DNA from: Candidatus Accumulibacter aalborgensis
GTDB taxonomy: Bacteria; Pseudomonadota; Gammaproteobacteria; Burkholderiales; Rhodocyclaceae
Assembly (NCBI RefSeq): GCF_900089955.1
Contig: NZ_FLQX01000127.1
Span: 62,001 to 126,000 of the forward strand
Length of the DNA: 64,000 bases
Reading direction: 5' to 3'
The stretch's first letter is position 1, and every line of letters starts with the position of its first letter. Position numbers and translations under genes: made by a program. Of the stretch, positions 1 through 9,649 are shown piece by piece. A model generated the notes under the pieces. That model was not told the origin of the DNA. It did no database searches and was given only the letters and a program-made list of their open reading frames with translations.

Positions 1-774
1 TTCGAGGACGAAAACGTCGTCCATGTCTCGGGCCGCGTCGATCCGCTATCGGACATCGAGACGATCCTCACCGAACTGGCGCTCGCCGATCTGGCGGCCG
101 TCGAGCGCACGCTCAACCGCGAGAGCAAGAAAGGCAGGGCCGGCGACAAGGACGCGCAGAAGCTGGCCGGCGTTCTCGAACGTCTGCTGCCGCATCTCAA
201 CGAAGGCAATCCGGCCCGCACGCTGTCATTGCCCGCTGACGAGAAGGATCTGCTCAAACCGCTGTGCCTGCTGACCATCAAGCCGACGATGTACGTCGGC
301 AACGTCCTCGAAGACGGTTTCGAGAACAATCCGCACCTCGACCGCCTGCGCGAACATGCTGCCGCCGAAGGTGCGCCGGTGGTCGCCCTGTGTGCCAAGA
401 TAGAAGCCGAACTCGGTGATCTCGACGACGACGACAAGCAGGCCTTCCTCGCCGACCTCGGCCTCGAAGAACCGGGGTTGAATCGCCTGGTTCGCGCGGC
501 CTACCAGTTGCTCGGTCTGCAGACCTACTTCACAGCCGGCGTCAAGGAGGTGCGCGCGTGGACCATCCACGTCGGCGATACCGCGCCCCAGGCCGCCGGC
601 GTCATCCACACCGACTTCGAGCGAGGCTTCATCCGCGCACAGACGATCGCGCTCACCGACTTTCTCGCCTACAAGGGCGAGCAGGGCGCCAAGGAAGCCG
701 GCAAGATGCGCGCCGAAGGCAAGGAATACGTCGTCAAGGACGGCGACGTGCTGAATTTTCTGTTCAACGTGTAA
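1..774 (+). CDS. ychF: Redox-regulated ATPase YchF, C-terminal part (gene enters from the left edge)
   Basis: The reading frame is open from the first base to a TAA at 772-774, so only the last 257 codons are present. The C-terminal TGS-like portion is typical of YchF/EngD: a segment reading KPTMYVGNV, then [14 protein letters not shown], then the end motif [15 protein letters not shown]. YchF is an OBG-family P-loop protein that hydrolyses ATP, binds ribosomes and is linked to oxidative-stress responses. The nucleotide-binding N-terminus lies outside the window. Nothing looks damaged. The next gene is on the opposite strand, and about 185 bases between them hold no recognisable feature. Confidence 0.93.
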   Translation, partial: FEDENVVHVSGRVDPLSDIETILTELALADLAAVERTLNRESKKGRAGDKDAQKLAGVLERLLPHLNEGNPARTLSLPADEKDLLKPLCLLTIKPTMYVGNVLEDGFENNPHLDRLREHAAAEGAPVVALCAKIEAELGDLDDDDKQAFLADLGLEEPGLNRLVRAAYQLLGLQTYFTAGVKEVRAWTIHVGDTAPQAAGVIHTDFERGFIRAQTIALTDFLAYKGEQGAKEAGKMRAEGKEYVVKDGDVLNFLFNV

Positions 775-959
775 AGGCCTGGCGCATTGTTTTTCGACGC
801 GCTTCCTGTCCGATATAGGGAGGCTCTGGTCGCTCGATAGCGGCGCTGCGTCGCAAGCCGCGGCCGTCGCAAACCGGCCCGCTACCGGCTTTGTTCGTGG
901 CCTGCACCCGGTATTCCAGCGGCAGTCCGTCGTTGATCGGCGGGCGATTGGCGGGTGGT

Positions 960-1385
960 CTATTGCTCAGGCGCTGCAACGGAACGCTTCCTGCGCGCCA
1001 GAAAATTGCGAAAGAGGTAATCGTTGTTGAGGATGTGGTCGACCAGCCATCTCTTGACGAACTTCATCGTATCCATCTCGAGGTGGAGATTCTTGTCTTC
1101 GAACGACTGGCAAAGCCTGAAGATGGTGTCAATCATCGCTTCATGAATTTGCTGGTGCTCGGCAAGCCCGGGGAAGCCGGCATCGAGCATGATGGCTTCC
1201 TCGTGCTGGAAGTGCACTTGCGCATAGGCCACCAGTTGATTGAGCAGGCGAGCAATGGACCGATGGTCACGTCTTTCGATCCAGTGGTCATGAAATGCGT
1301 TGATCAGACGAAATAACTCACGGTGTTCGCCATCGATGAGATCATTGCCGATCAAGTACTGGTTGGACCAGGAAAGCAGTGCCAT
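960..1385 (-). CDS. Bacteriohemerythrin
   Basis: A 141-residue protein of the hemerythrin fold, which binds O2 at a non-haem di-iron site. Iron ligands are visible: His in DGEHRELF, His/Glu in HFQHEEAIM, His residues in LAEHQQIHE and the late WLVDHILNND. I start it at the ATG at 1385 (MALLSWSNQY) because GGAG lies about 10 bases upstream and the usual hemerythrin N-terminus begins there. An upstream ATG at 1502 would add 39 unconserved residues. It is a single-domain protein, so it may buffer or sense O2 rather than signal directly. It is divergent from the next gene. Confidence 0.85.
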   Translation of the reverse strand: MALLSWSNQYLIGNDLIDGEHRELFRLINAFHDHWIERRDHRSIARLLNQLVAYAQVHFQHEEAIMLDAGFPGLAEHQQIHEAMIDTIFRLCQSFEDKNLHLEMDTMKFVKRWLVDHILNNDYLFRNFLARRKRSVAAPEQ

Positions 1386-1650
1386 GGGGCCATTCTCCGC
1401 AGTGTGGTTACTATTTTTCAGGATACTCCGTTGCTCTTGCGGATGAAAGCTGCGGTGAGCAGCGGGATAAGCATGGTCACCGGTCAGCGACAACAACCGC
1501 AACCGGTTGACCGGTTCCCGGTGCTTTTCAAACGCCGTCGGGCACGAATGGCAGCCCTGTCGCTTGGTCGTTCTTCCCGCGTGTTATGATGGAAAGGCGG
1601 CTCTGGACACGGTCGCCGGGAAATTTGCCGGCAAGCAGGCGAGGAAGCAA

Positions 1651-3735
1651 ATGCGTACCGCGATAGCCTACGAACTCGATGCCAGTCAGTATGCGGCGCT
1701 ACTGAAACACAACCAGCAGCGTCTCATGCACCAGCGATCGTCGCTTGGTCGCCGGTCAATCTATCAGGCAACCTTGTTCCTGGTCTGCCTGGCCGTCGGT
1801 CTGCTCCTTGGCGAGGGCTGGTTCGGCAGTGGCGAGGGGAAGTGGTCGGCGTTGATGTTGCTCGTCGGCATCTTGCTTCTCGGCGTCCAGCACGCACTGT
1901 TCCAGAACAAGCTGTTGCGCGGGATAGCCGAAAGAAGCTGTCTTGTACGCGGGCCACGCGTTCTGCACGTCGCCGACGATGGCTTGCGCTGGGCAAGCGG
2001 CAACGGCGAAAGCGAAAGCTTCGTTGCCTGGCCAGCGATACGCTCGCTGGAAACGGTCAACGAGCATCTCCTGATCTACCTCGACGACGTCAGCTTCATC
2101 CCCGTGCCGGCAAACGCTTTTACTTCGGCTGCCGAGCAAGCCGAACTCGTCGCGCTGCTGCGGCAGCGAATCGCGGGCATAGCCGCTGCGACCGCTGAAC
2201 TCGTCGAACCCGTGGCTGCGCCGCGCGACTTGCCGGCCGTCGACGCAGGGTCCTCAGTATCATCCTGCAACTTGCCCGGCTGGCGCGGGTTCGTTCTGAA
2301 TGTTCGGCTGGGTCTTCGTCTGGCCGCATTCCTGCCCTTGCCGTCCGAGCGCCAGCCTGGCTCATGGTCGCAGTTCATCGCCTTGACGGCGCTCGGTGTC
2401 GTCTTGCCGGTCATCGAGGCACTGATTCGCGTCGGGGCGGACGGCGTGTTTTCTGAAGAGGCCTTACCCGGCGCGTTGTTTCACGTGCCCTTGATGCTTT
2501 TTGCCGCCTGGGGGGTGGCTCTCCTTGCCGGGCGTCTGCGGCAGACGCTGGCCTTGCTGGTGATGCTGGCGGCACTGACTGTCGTCGTCGAAGCCGCCTA
2601 CCTGCTGCTCTTCGACGCGGCTGTCGCGGCGACCGGTCTGCTGCCGAAAGCGTGGCGCAACGCTATCTACTACGTGCCGCAGTGGTGGGTCGCTCTGGCC
2701 TTCGCCAGCGGGTCGATCCGTCTCCTGGCGTTACCGGCCAGCCGCTGGGGGCCGACCGCGCTCGTTGCGGCCGTGCTCCTGGGTTTGCCACCCAGCGTCG
2801 TGTACCACGACCGCTCGCTATGGACCGAAGCTCCGCACGAGCAGGCGGGCGGCGACTTCGACCGCAACTACCTGGCACTGCTCGGCGAAGATGCTTTCTA
2901 CCTGCAACCACGACTGCTCGAGCGTGAATTGGCCGCCCTCAAGCCCGGGCGGCCAGGCGTCACCGATCTGTACTTCGTCGGCGCTGCGGGCTATTCCGGG
3001 CAGGACGTTTTCATGCGCGAGGTGCGTTCGGTCGCCGACATGTTCCGCGAACGCTTCGCTACCGAGGGACGTTCGGTCCTCCTGATCAACAACCCGAAGA
3101 GTGTCGCCGAATCGCCGATTGCCAGCGTAACCAGCCTCGGCCTGACGCTGCGGAGAATCGGCGAGATCATGGATCGCGACGAGGACATCCTCTTCCTCTT
3201 CCTCACCTCGCATGGCTCGAAGGATCACAGGTTTGCCCTCGACTTCTGGCCCTTGCGGTTCAACACGCTCGATCCCAAACGCTTGCGCGAGTTGCTCGAC
3301 GAATCGGGGATCAAGCGTCGCGTCGTGGTCATCTCGGCGTGCTATTCCGGCGGCTTCATCGATGCTCTGAAAGACGACAACACGCTGGTGATTGCTGCGG
3401 CTGCGCCGGACAAGAATTCCTTTGGCTGCAGCAACGAGGCCGATTTCACCTATTTTGGCAAAGCCTATTTCGACGAAGCGTTGCGCCAGACGTATTCGTT
3501 CGTCGAAGCCTTCAAAATAGCCCGGCCGCTCATCGCCGTGCGCGAGAGCAAGGAGGACTTCCTCGAGTCCGACCCACGCCTCTACCTTGGCGAAGCCATC
3601 CGGCGCCCGCTCGAAGCATTCGCCCTGGCGAGGCAGGCAGAGGCAGAGCAGCGGACAGTGAGGCGGCGTTGCGCGAGGTCTACCTCGACCTGTGGCGACA
3701 GAAGTTGCCCGAGCGCGGCATGTCCGCCGCTTTGA
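1651..3735 (+). CDS. Membrane-anchored C13-family (legumain/caspase-like) cysteine peptidase
   Basis: The 694-residue product starts at ATG 1651 behind GAGGAAG. It has several hydrophobic segments in its first ~430 residues (two early, four or more in the middle). A C-terminal peptidase domain follows, with the catalytic His in FLTSHGSKDH and the catalytic Cys in VISACYSGGF. That His-Gly / Ala-Cys spacing is characteristic of the C13/caspase clan, so an envelope-bound protease is likely; the substrate is unknown. The last ~35 residues of this frame are arginine/cysteine-rich and do not look like protein. From about position 3650 good coding sequence continues in the -1 frame to 3947. The gene therefore probably has a one-base deletion near 3640-3670. 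Confidence 0.75.
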   Translation: MRTAIAYELDASQYAALLKHNQQRLMHQRSSLGRRSIYQATLFLVCLAVGLLLGEGWFGSGEGKWSALMLLVGILLLGVQHALFQNKLLRGIAERSCLVRGPRVLHVADDGLRWASGNGESESFVAWPAIRSLETVNEHLLIYLDDVSFIPVPANAFTSAAEQAELVALLRQRIAGIAAATAELVEPVAAPRDLPAVDAGSSVSSCNLPGWRGFVLNVRLGLRLAAFLPLPSERQPGSWSQFIALTALGVVLPVIEALIRVGADGVFSEEALPGALFHVPLMLFAAWGVALLAGRLRQTLALLVMLAALTVVVEAAYLLLFDAAVAATGLLPKAWRNAIYYVPQWWVALAFASGSIRLLALPASRWGPTALVAAVLLGLPPSVVYHDRSLWTEAPHEQAGGDFDRNYLALLGEDAFYLQPRLLERELAALKPGRPGVTDLYFVGAAGYSGQDVFMREVRSVADMFRERFATEGRSVLLINNPKSVAESPIASVTSLGLTLRRIGEIMDRDEDILFLFLTSHGSKDHRFALDFWPLRFNTLDPKRLRELLDESGIKRRVVVISACYSGGFIDALKDDNTLVIAAAAPDKNSFGCSNEADFTYFGKAYFDEALRQTYSFVEAFKIARPLIAVRESKEDFLESDPRLYLGEAIRRPLEAFALARQAEAEQRTVRRRCARSTSTCGDRSCPSAACPPL

Positions 3736-3947
3736 AGCTGTTCCGGACGCCGGCCGGACGGCGCTGGATCGCCGCGCAGAACGAAGTCGCGCGTGCCGCG
3801 CCGCAGCGCATCGGCGAAACGCGAACGCACCTCCTCGCCGCGGGCCTGCGCCGGCTGCAAGCCGAACAAGCGCGCATCATGGAGTCGTATCGGCGGGATA
3901 GCGGGAAAGGTGGCGATCAGCGAGCGGCCGGGCAGGAAAATCCCTGA
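3660..3947 (+). other. Displaced 3' coding segment of the C13 peptidase gene (-1 frame)
   Basis: The frame that runs to TGA at 3947 reads as helical protein (AALREVYLDLW, then LFRTPAGRRWIAA and a charged tail). It resembles C-terminal extensions in which a PAGRRW-type helix follows an enzyme domain. It has no plausible start of its own, and the GGCAGAGGCAGAGCAG run just upstream is a likely slippage site. I read it as the true C-terminus of the preceding gene, separated by a single-base loss or a sequencing error. Confidence 0.55.
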
Positions 3948-4254
3948 TCCGCCGACGATCGGGCGCTTGCACACACTAGGCTCAAGGCTTGCAATTCAGC
4001 ATTGGCAAGGAATTCCCGAGGCAACTCGTGGTTGCGGCTTGATCCAGGCTCATATACCCTTGCCGGCACCGCTGTAGGTTCTATCCTTACTGCGCACCGC
4101 GCTGACCTTGGGCCTAAGCGACCCACCGGATTGCAGCGAGCGCGGCATGCGCTTGGACTTTCCGCCTCGCTTCCTCGGCAGGCCAGTGTTTTGCCCCACG
4201 CTGCACGCGCTGCGCGGAGAGTCGTACTTTCATCATCCTGATTCCGGAGACCGC
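3948..4254. other. Intergenic region with no recognised gene
   Basis: About 300 bases between the peptidase and the threonine dehydratase. An in-frame extension of the dehydratase up to 4108 is possible but gives unconserved sequence. I see no RNA gene, strong hairpin or clear promoter. Confidence 0.5.
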
Positions 4255-5229
4255 ATGGAGCTGCTCAGCGCCGAAGAAATCTCGACTGCCCGCGCCGTCG
4301 TGGCCGCGATGCAAGCGCCGACGCCCACCCTGCGCTGGCCGCTGCTCGATATCCGGCTTGGGCTACGGGCCTGGGTCAAGCACGAAAACCACAGCCGCGT
4401 CGGCGCGTTCAAGCTGCGCGGCGGAGCGGTCTATCTGCATGAACTGATGCAGCGCGAACCCAGGCTCAACGGCGTGATCAGTGCGACCCGCGGCAACCAC
4501 GGTCAATCGATCGCCCTGGCTGCCGCGAGCCACGGCATTGGCGCCACGATCGTCGTTCCGCATGGCAATTCGGTGGAGAAGAATGCCGCCATGCGCGCGC
4601 TCGGCGCTACGCTGATCGAGCACGGTGATGACTTCCAGCAGGCGCGCGAGCATGCGGCACGACTGGCCATCGAGTGCGGCCTCCATTTCGTTCCCAGCTT
4701 CCACCGCGACCTGGTGCGCGGTGTGGCCAGCTACTGGATGGAGTTCTTCGAAGCCAGCGCGGCTGACCCGCCCGAGGTAGTTTTCGTTCCGATCGGCCAG
4801 GGATCGGGGATCAGTGCCTGCGCCTGCGCGCGGGCGGTGCTCGGCGCCAAGACGCGGATCGTCGGTGTCGTCTCGGCGCACGCCACTGCCTATCGCGACA
4901 GCTTCCGCGCCGGTCATGTGGTCGAGGTGCCGGTTACCACGCAGCTTGCCGACGGCATGGCCTGCCGCGTGCCCGACGATGAGGCGCTGGCCTTGATTCG
5001 CAGCGAGGTGGACGACGTGCTCGCAGTCACCGACGACGAAGTGGCGCAGGCCATGCGTGCGCTGTTCGCCGACACCCACAACGCGGCCGAAGGCGCCGGC
5101 GCCGCGTCGCTGGCCGGCGTGCTGCAGCAGCGCGGCCGCTGGGCCGGGCGCAGCGTTGGCATCACGCTGTGCGGGGGCAACGTCGACAGCGCCGTATTCG
5201 CACGCGTGCTGGCTGGCGCGGCGGCGTAG
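4255..5229 (+). CDS. PLP-dependent threonine/serine dehydratase-like enzyme
   Basis: A 324-residue fold-type II PLP enzyme. The PLP lysine is in RVGAFKLRGG, the Asn loop in ATRGNHGQS, and a glycine-rich phosphate-binding loop in IGQGSGISAC. Near the C-terminus LCGGNVD matches threonine dehydratases. The expected reaction is deamination of threonine (or serine/hydroxyaspartate) to the 2-oxo acid. The length fits catabolic, single-domain dehydratases without the C-terminal ACT regulatory domain of biosynthetic IlvA. ATG 4255 has GGAG seven bases upstream; the longer frame from 4108 is unlikely. The exact substrate cannot be assigned. Confidence 0.8.
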   Translation: MELLSAEEISTARAVVAAMQAPTPTLRWPLLDIRLGLRAWVKHENHSRVGAFKLRGGAVYLHELMQREPRLNGVISATRGNHGQSIALAAASHGIGATIVVPHGNSVEKNAAMRALGATLIEHGDDFQQAREHAARLAIECGLHFVPSFHRDLVRGVASYWMEFFEASAADPPEVVFVPIGQGSGISACACARAVLGAKTRIVGVVSAHATAYRDSFRAGHVVEVPVTTQLADGMACRVPDDEALALIRSEVDDVLAVTDDEVAQAMRALFADTHNAAEGAGAASLAGVLQQRGRWAGRSVGITLCGGNVDSAVFARVLAGAAA

Positions 5230-5448
5230 GCTGCGCGCCTCGCTTTGCTTCCCACGCTTGGCACTGGGCCAGCACTGTATTGTCTCTGGGCAACGGTCGC
5301 CATTGGCCTGTCGATTGCCCTGTCCGGCCTCTCGCCCGAGAGCGTCACTCGCCTGTGGGTGATCGTGCTACTCCTGGGCAGGTCTCTCGGGTTCGCCGCA
5401 GACTGACCCGCGATCCCGTGTCGTGTGCGGTTCTTTTTGGCGCCACCC

Positions 5449-7755
5449 TCATTGCGTGCCCGGCAAACGTGCTCGCTGCTCTTCACGCGGATCGCCCCGC
5501 TTCTCATTGGGCCGGCCACCTCCCGGCTGGTGTTCGCCGCCCGGCCGCTCTCGCTGCACGGGAGTATCCACCCTGCCCGGAGCGGTCGGTGCTCGCTCCG
5601 GCTGGCGAGGTTCGGTCCTCTCCGGTCTCGTCACAGTCGCTGGCCGTGCGGCTTCCACCGGCAGGCGCTCCAGGCGTTGGGGTGCGGCCACGGTCGGTGG
5701 CGGCGTGGCGGCTGCAGGATGCTGGCCTGCTGCCTCGGTTCGCGGCAATGGCAAGGGCGCTGGCGCCGCCACGGGGCGACGCTCCACGCCTGGTGCGCTC
5801 ATCGCCGGTGCCCGGCCTGGCTCCTGCGCGGAAGGCGCCAGACGCCGATCTCTCCCTTCGAACGCTGGTGGCGCGGGCGGCCGCTCACCGGCATCGGCAG
5901 AGCGCTCGCGGCGCTCGGGCGCAGGCGTAGGCAAGCGTCCTTGATCCCTTCGCTCACCGGGAATCACCGGCGACGCGCCAGGTCCCATCGGCGACGCCGG
6001 TACGGCAAGCGGCGGCCTGGCATCCGGGCGACGGGCGCCGCTCGACGCGGCTTCCGGGCGCGGCTGAGCCACTGGCTGGTGCGGCAGCGCATCTCGCGCC
6101 CCCGGCGGGAATGCGGCTTCGGCTGGCGGCACAGGCCTGGGCGCGGGTGTCGGCATGGTCGGCCGGGAAATGGGTGCCGATAGGCGAACCGGTGTCGGAA
6201 GCTGTGTGGGGGCCGGTGGCGGAACTACCCCCGTAGGCCGTGGCGACGGGGCCAACGCTGGCGGTGGGGTCGACGAGCCGGCGGCTGCCGGTGACGCCAA
6301 GGCAGCAGGCGGAGGTGCTTGCCGCGCGTCGCCACGCCTGCCCGGCGGCTGACCGTCAGCGGGAGGGCCACCGACCGGTCGCTGCGACCGTTCGTCTGGC
6401 GACTGCATCTGAGCCGCCCGGCGACGGTCCTCTTCACGGCCGAGCCCGGTAACCGGTGCCCGCACCTGCACCGGCTGGCTGCTCAATACGGCACGATCCG
6501 CTGGCCCAATCGTCGACTCGCGAACCGGGCGGCGCTGCCCCATCGCCTCCTCGGGAATCGCCGTCACCGCTTGCGGCAGGCGGTGATTGGCATAGCGCGT
6601 ACGCGCTGCCACCGCGTCCGGGTTCATGGTGATCTCCGTCAGGTGGGTGTTATTCGTGACATGCGGGGAATTGACGTCGCGCAGGTGTTGCGGACTGCTG
6701 CGGTAGCCCGGAATATAGACTTCGCGCGGCGCCAGGGGAAACCAGCCGACGGCGGGGCGGGCGCCACCCGGCGCCGACACGGCGGTGCTCGACCCACCCA
6801 CCCAGGCCACGAGTGCCGGGGCGTAGACCGGTCGTGCCAACCGGTTGCCCGGGACCCATCCCCAGGCGCCACGGAAGTACGCCCAACGTCCATAATGGAA
6901 GGGCGCAAAGCCCCAGCTTTCGTCGCCCACCCAGGTCCAGCCCCAGGGCTCGACCCACGCCCAGCGGCCGGCGCGGTATGGAGCCCAGTCAGCGGCCACT
7001 GAACGTGGGAACCAGACGGGACCGTAGTCTGGCGTCTGGTACCAGTCGCCATGAGCGTCGAGGTCTGCGGCACCGGTCATCTCAGTGGACACGTAACGAG
7101 GCGGGCCTGCAGAGCCGTACTGCCGGTCGCGATCGGAACTCCAGGCGGCAAACTCGTCATCGACCGGCACATAGATCTGGGACTGGGTCCGCCCGTTATT
7201 CCAGATGCGGGCACTCTGGCCGGTGCTGATGAGGAGCGGAGTGTCCGCTTCCGTTGCGACGAAGCGGACTCCTCCACTATAGGCCGTTGCAGCCACGCTG
7301 GAGCGGTCGACGTCGAAGCGATAGCGACCCGCCGCACGCACCTCGAAACGCCCTGCACGTGTCGCGAGATCGAACTCTCGCGCCGCTTCAGGGGAAAGGA
7401 AGCGGGCGATGACACTGCCATCGCGCAAACGCAGCGCAAGTCGCCGGTCGTCAAGCTGGACGAACTCCAGCACGGTTCCGGCGTCGAGCTGGAGCAGGGT
7501 CGAGCCGATCTGCACCTCGGCGCGGCCTCCGGCACCGGTCGACAGAGTGTCGCCACTGGTCAGCGGCCAGTTGAGTAAGGCAGCGCTCGACTCGCCGCTC
7601 TCCGCCCGGTGCAGATAGACCGACCCGAACAGCCAGGCGATTCTCCCGACCCGGCCAGACGGATCGGCGGCCAGCGACGACATCGCCAGGAATGAGAGCA
7701 GCAGAAAGGCGAGAGAACGGCAGGCGCGGCGCACGGTGGCAAGGCAAGGAGGCAT
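5449..7755 (-). CDS. Secreted FecR-domain protein with tryptophan-rich repeats and a proline-rich tail (DUF6600-like)
   Basis: 768 residues starting at ATG 7755. A signal peptide is visible (arginines, then a leucine-rich core ending SLAADP). Next comes a FecR-type beta domain of about 150 residues (ELQ/LDAGTVLEF, GSVIARFLSPEAAREF). A W/Y/G-rich segment follows with motifs such as WAPYRAGRWAWVEPWGW and FAPFHYGRW. The last ~370 residues are low-complexity Pro/Ala/Arg. Proteins of this plan are exported and probably bind envelope or matrix components. No anti-sigma partner or ECF sigma factor is adjacent, so a FecR signalling role is not supported. The Shine-Dalgarno sequence is weak, so the start is less certain than the frame. 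Confidence 0.75.
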   Translation of the reverse strand: MPPCLATVRRACRSLAFLLLSFLAMSSLAADPSGRVGRIAWLFGSVYLHRAESGESSAALLNWPLTSGDTLSTGAGGRAEVQIGSTLLQLDAGTVLEFVQLDDRRLALRLRDGSVIARFLSPEAAREFDLATRAGRFEVRAAGRYRFDVDRSSVAATAYSGGVRFVATEADTPLLISTGQSARIWNNGRTQSQIYVPVDDEFAAWSSDRDRQYGSAGPPRYVSTEMTGAADLDAHGDWYQTPDYGPVWFPRSVAADWAPYRAGRWAWVEPWGWTWVGDESWGFAPFHYGRWAYFRGAWGWVPGNRLARPVYAPALVAWVGGSSTAVSAPGGARPAVGWFPLAPREVYIPGYRSSPQHLRDVNSPHVTNNTHLTEITMNPDAVAARTRYANHRLPQAVTAIPEEAMGQRRPVRESTIGPADRAVLSSQPVQVRAPVTGLGREEDRRRAAQMQSPDERSQRPVGGPPADGQPPGRRGDARQAPPPAALASPAAAGSSTPPPALAPSPRPTGVVPPPAPTQLPTPVRLSAPISRPTMPTPAPRPVPPAEAAFPPGARDALPHQPVAQPRPEAASSGARRPDARPPLAVPASPMGPGASPVIPGERRDQGRLPTPAPERRERSADAGERPPAPPAFEGRDRRLAPSAQEPGRAPAMSAPGVERRPVAAPAPLPLPRTEAAGQHPAAATPPPTVAAPQRLERLPVEAARPATVTRPERTEPRQPERAPTAPGRVDTPVQRERPGGEHQPGGGRPNEKRGDPREEQRARLPGTQ

Positions 7756-7846
7756 GGCTTCTGATCCCGAAGGTTGCGGCAAGCAAGGTGCCGACCAGAG
7801 GATTAACTCTTGACGGGACCTTTGGTCCGACGGCAAACACAGTCTG

Positions 7847-8107
7847 TCACAAAATTGCCACGCTCGCTGCAGTGAGGCTCAGGAAGAGTCCCTTTGAATC
7901 GGCCTTCTCGATTGCCTGGTAGTGCTGATCGTACATCTCGAATCCGATGAGGCAATCCGCATCATTTCCATTCGCAGGGCGGACAGCGATGAGACAGACC
8001 TCTTCCACACTACCCAAGTCAAGCAGCTTGGTCGACAGGAAACGCTGATGTTCGCCGCGCAGGAGAATGGCCACGAGAATGGGCACATCGGCGCCTGAGC
8101 AAAGCAC
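7847..8107 (-). CDS. Small unknown protein downstream of nifS
   Basis: An 86-codon frame from a GTG at 8107, in the same frame as and just after the nifS stop. The product (central motif FLSTKLLDLGSVEEVCLI) has no family I recognise. No good ribosome binding site is visible. It could be a genuine last gene of the operon or chance sequence after a damaged nifS. Low confidence. Confidence 0.3.
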   Translation of the reverse strand: MLCSGADVPILVAILLRGEHQRFLSTKLLDLGSVEEVCLIAVRPANGNDADCLIGFEMYDQHYQAIEKADSKGLFLSLTAASVAIL

Positions 8108-8125
8108 AGCGTGCCCAACGAATGC

Positions 8126-8825
8126 TCAAGCGCAAGTCGGAGCAAAAGCCGCTTCGGGATTGGCCGCCGGCCCCTTGCCGCTCCAGTACGGCGAGAGCTG
8201 GCGCAATTGGGCAATGATCGCCGGGACGGTTTCGATGACCCGATCGACCTCGGCTTCGGTGTTGTAGCGCGACAGCGAGAAGCGGATGGTGCCGTGCGCT
8301 GCGGTGTAGGGAATTCCCTTTGGCCGCGGCCATTGCGGCCATTTCTAGGACCGGAAGAAGCGTTCCGGTTTCATTGTTGGCCCACGTCATCGAGACGATG
8401 GCGACTCGGTCGTGCAGCAGCGAGCGATATTCATCGACGTCGACGTGGCCTTTCTTGTCCACCCTGAGCTTGTGCACGATGTAGCCTTCCTTTTCCAGCC
8501 ACTCGCAGAGCGTCAGGATCGCCGGGTGCTCGACGACACTGGTGATCACCGTGTTACGCTCGGGCTGCGCTTTCAGCGCCGAGAGAGTGGCCGTGGCGTC
8601 GGACTCAGTGCCGCAGGAAGTGAAAATGATCTCCGAATCGTGCTCGGCACCGAGCAGCGCCTGCACCTGAGCGCGCGCCTTCTTGAGCGCCTTGCCCACT
8701 TCGCTGCCGAAGGCATGAATCGACGACGCGTTGCCGAAGTGCTCGGTGAAGAAGGGCAGCATCGCCTCGACCACGGCCGGGTCGCAGCGTGTGGTGGCGT
8801 TGTTGTCCGGATAAATGGGTTCCAT
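8126..8825 (-). pseudogene. nifS: Cysteine desulfurase NifS, internal deletion plus frameshift
   Basis: NifS supplies sulfur for nitrogenase Fe-S clusters. The first ~165 residues are good NifS (MEPIYPDNNATTRCDP start, SCGTESDATA, EHPAILTLCEWLE, NNETGTLLPV). The C-terminal part is also good but in another frame (IPYTAAHGTIRFSLSRYNTE, ending PEAAFAPTCA). They are joined at about 8309-8320. The middle of the protein is absent, including the PLP-lysine region and the active-site Cys loop. The missing stretch is roughly 180 residues judged from normal NifS length (~400). At the junction the run AAAGGGAATTCCC has one G too many; removing it would restore one frame through both halves. Even then the catalytic Lys and Cys would be missing, so this copy cannot work. 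Confidence 0.85.
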
Positions 8826-8873
8826 GGCGGGGTCCTTCGCGTATGGGCGGTCAGTGAGCAGGGAAATTCATTC

Positions 8874-9649
8874 TCAGGCTTCGGCCGGCATGAGCGAAAC
8901 GGGCAGCACCTGCACTAGCTCACCGAGCGTCTCGATCATCTTCTGCTGGATTCCGCCTAGCGTCGCGACTTCCATCATGCAACCCGAACAAGCGCCCTTC
9001 AGCGTGACGTAGATCTTCTTGCCCTGCACGTCGGCCAGTTCGACGTCGCCGTGGTCGCGTTGCAGCATCGGCCGAACCGATTCGAGGACTTCCTCGATGC
9101 CTTCGTGGCAGGACGTGCAGCCACCCCCCGCTTTGGTGTAGAAAGTGACCTGCTCGACGGTGTTGAGGCTGTTGGCCTTGACCACGTCTTCAATCTTCAC
9201 GGCATCGACGGCGAAGCACTTGCAGATCAGCGCGCCTTCTTCGTGATCATCGGACCAGACCTCTCCGCGGTAATTGGCGATCTCCGCCTGCAACGCCTCA
9301 CGGCCCATCACCGAACAGTGCATCTTTTCCGGCGGCAGACCGTCGAGGTAGTCGGCAATGTTCTGGTTCGAGACTTCCAGTGCATGGTCTACGGTACCCC
9401 TTGATGATCTCGGTCAGTGTCGACGATGAGGCGATCGCCGAACCGCAACCGAAGGTCTGGAAATGCGCGTCTTCGATGATTTCGCTCTCGTCATTGACCT
9501 TGAGCATCAGCCGGAGAGCGTCGCCGCACTGGATCGAACCGACGTCGCCGATACCGTTGGCGTCCTTCAGGGGCCCCGAGTTGCGCGGGTTGAAGAAGTG
9601 TTCGCGAACCTTTGCAGTCCATGGCGTTGGCCAGTGACATGACCATCAT
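8874..9649 (-). pseudogene. nifU: Fe-S scaffold protein NifU, two frameshifts
   Basis: All three NifU domains can be read, but not in one frame. The N-terminal IscU-like part ([40 protein letters not shown]) is in the middle frame. The [2Fe-2S]-binding and C-terminal Nfu domains ([32 protein letters not shown]) run intact from about 9390 to 8874. Frameshift 1 lies near 9611-9618, right after MSLANAMD. Frameshift 2 lies in AAGGGGTACC near 9395-9401, where removing one G gives a continuous [12 protein letters not shown]. The predicted ATG overlaps the stop of the upstream DUF269 gene. The damage is only small indels, so sequencing error is a serious alternative. Confidence 0.8.

Noticed and set aside
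5449-7755. FecR protein as part of an ECF-sigma signalling system
   Set aside because: No sigma factor or TonB receptor gene is adjacent, and the tryptophan-rich and proline-rich regions point to an exported structural protein.
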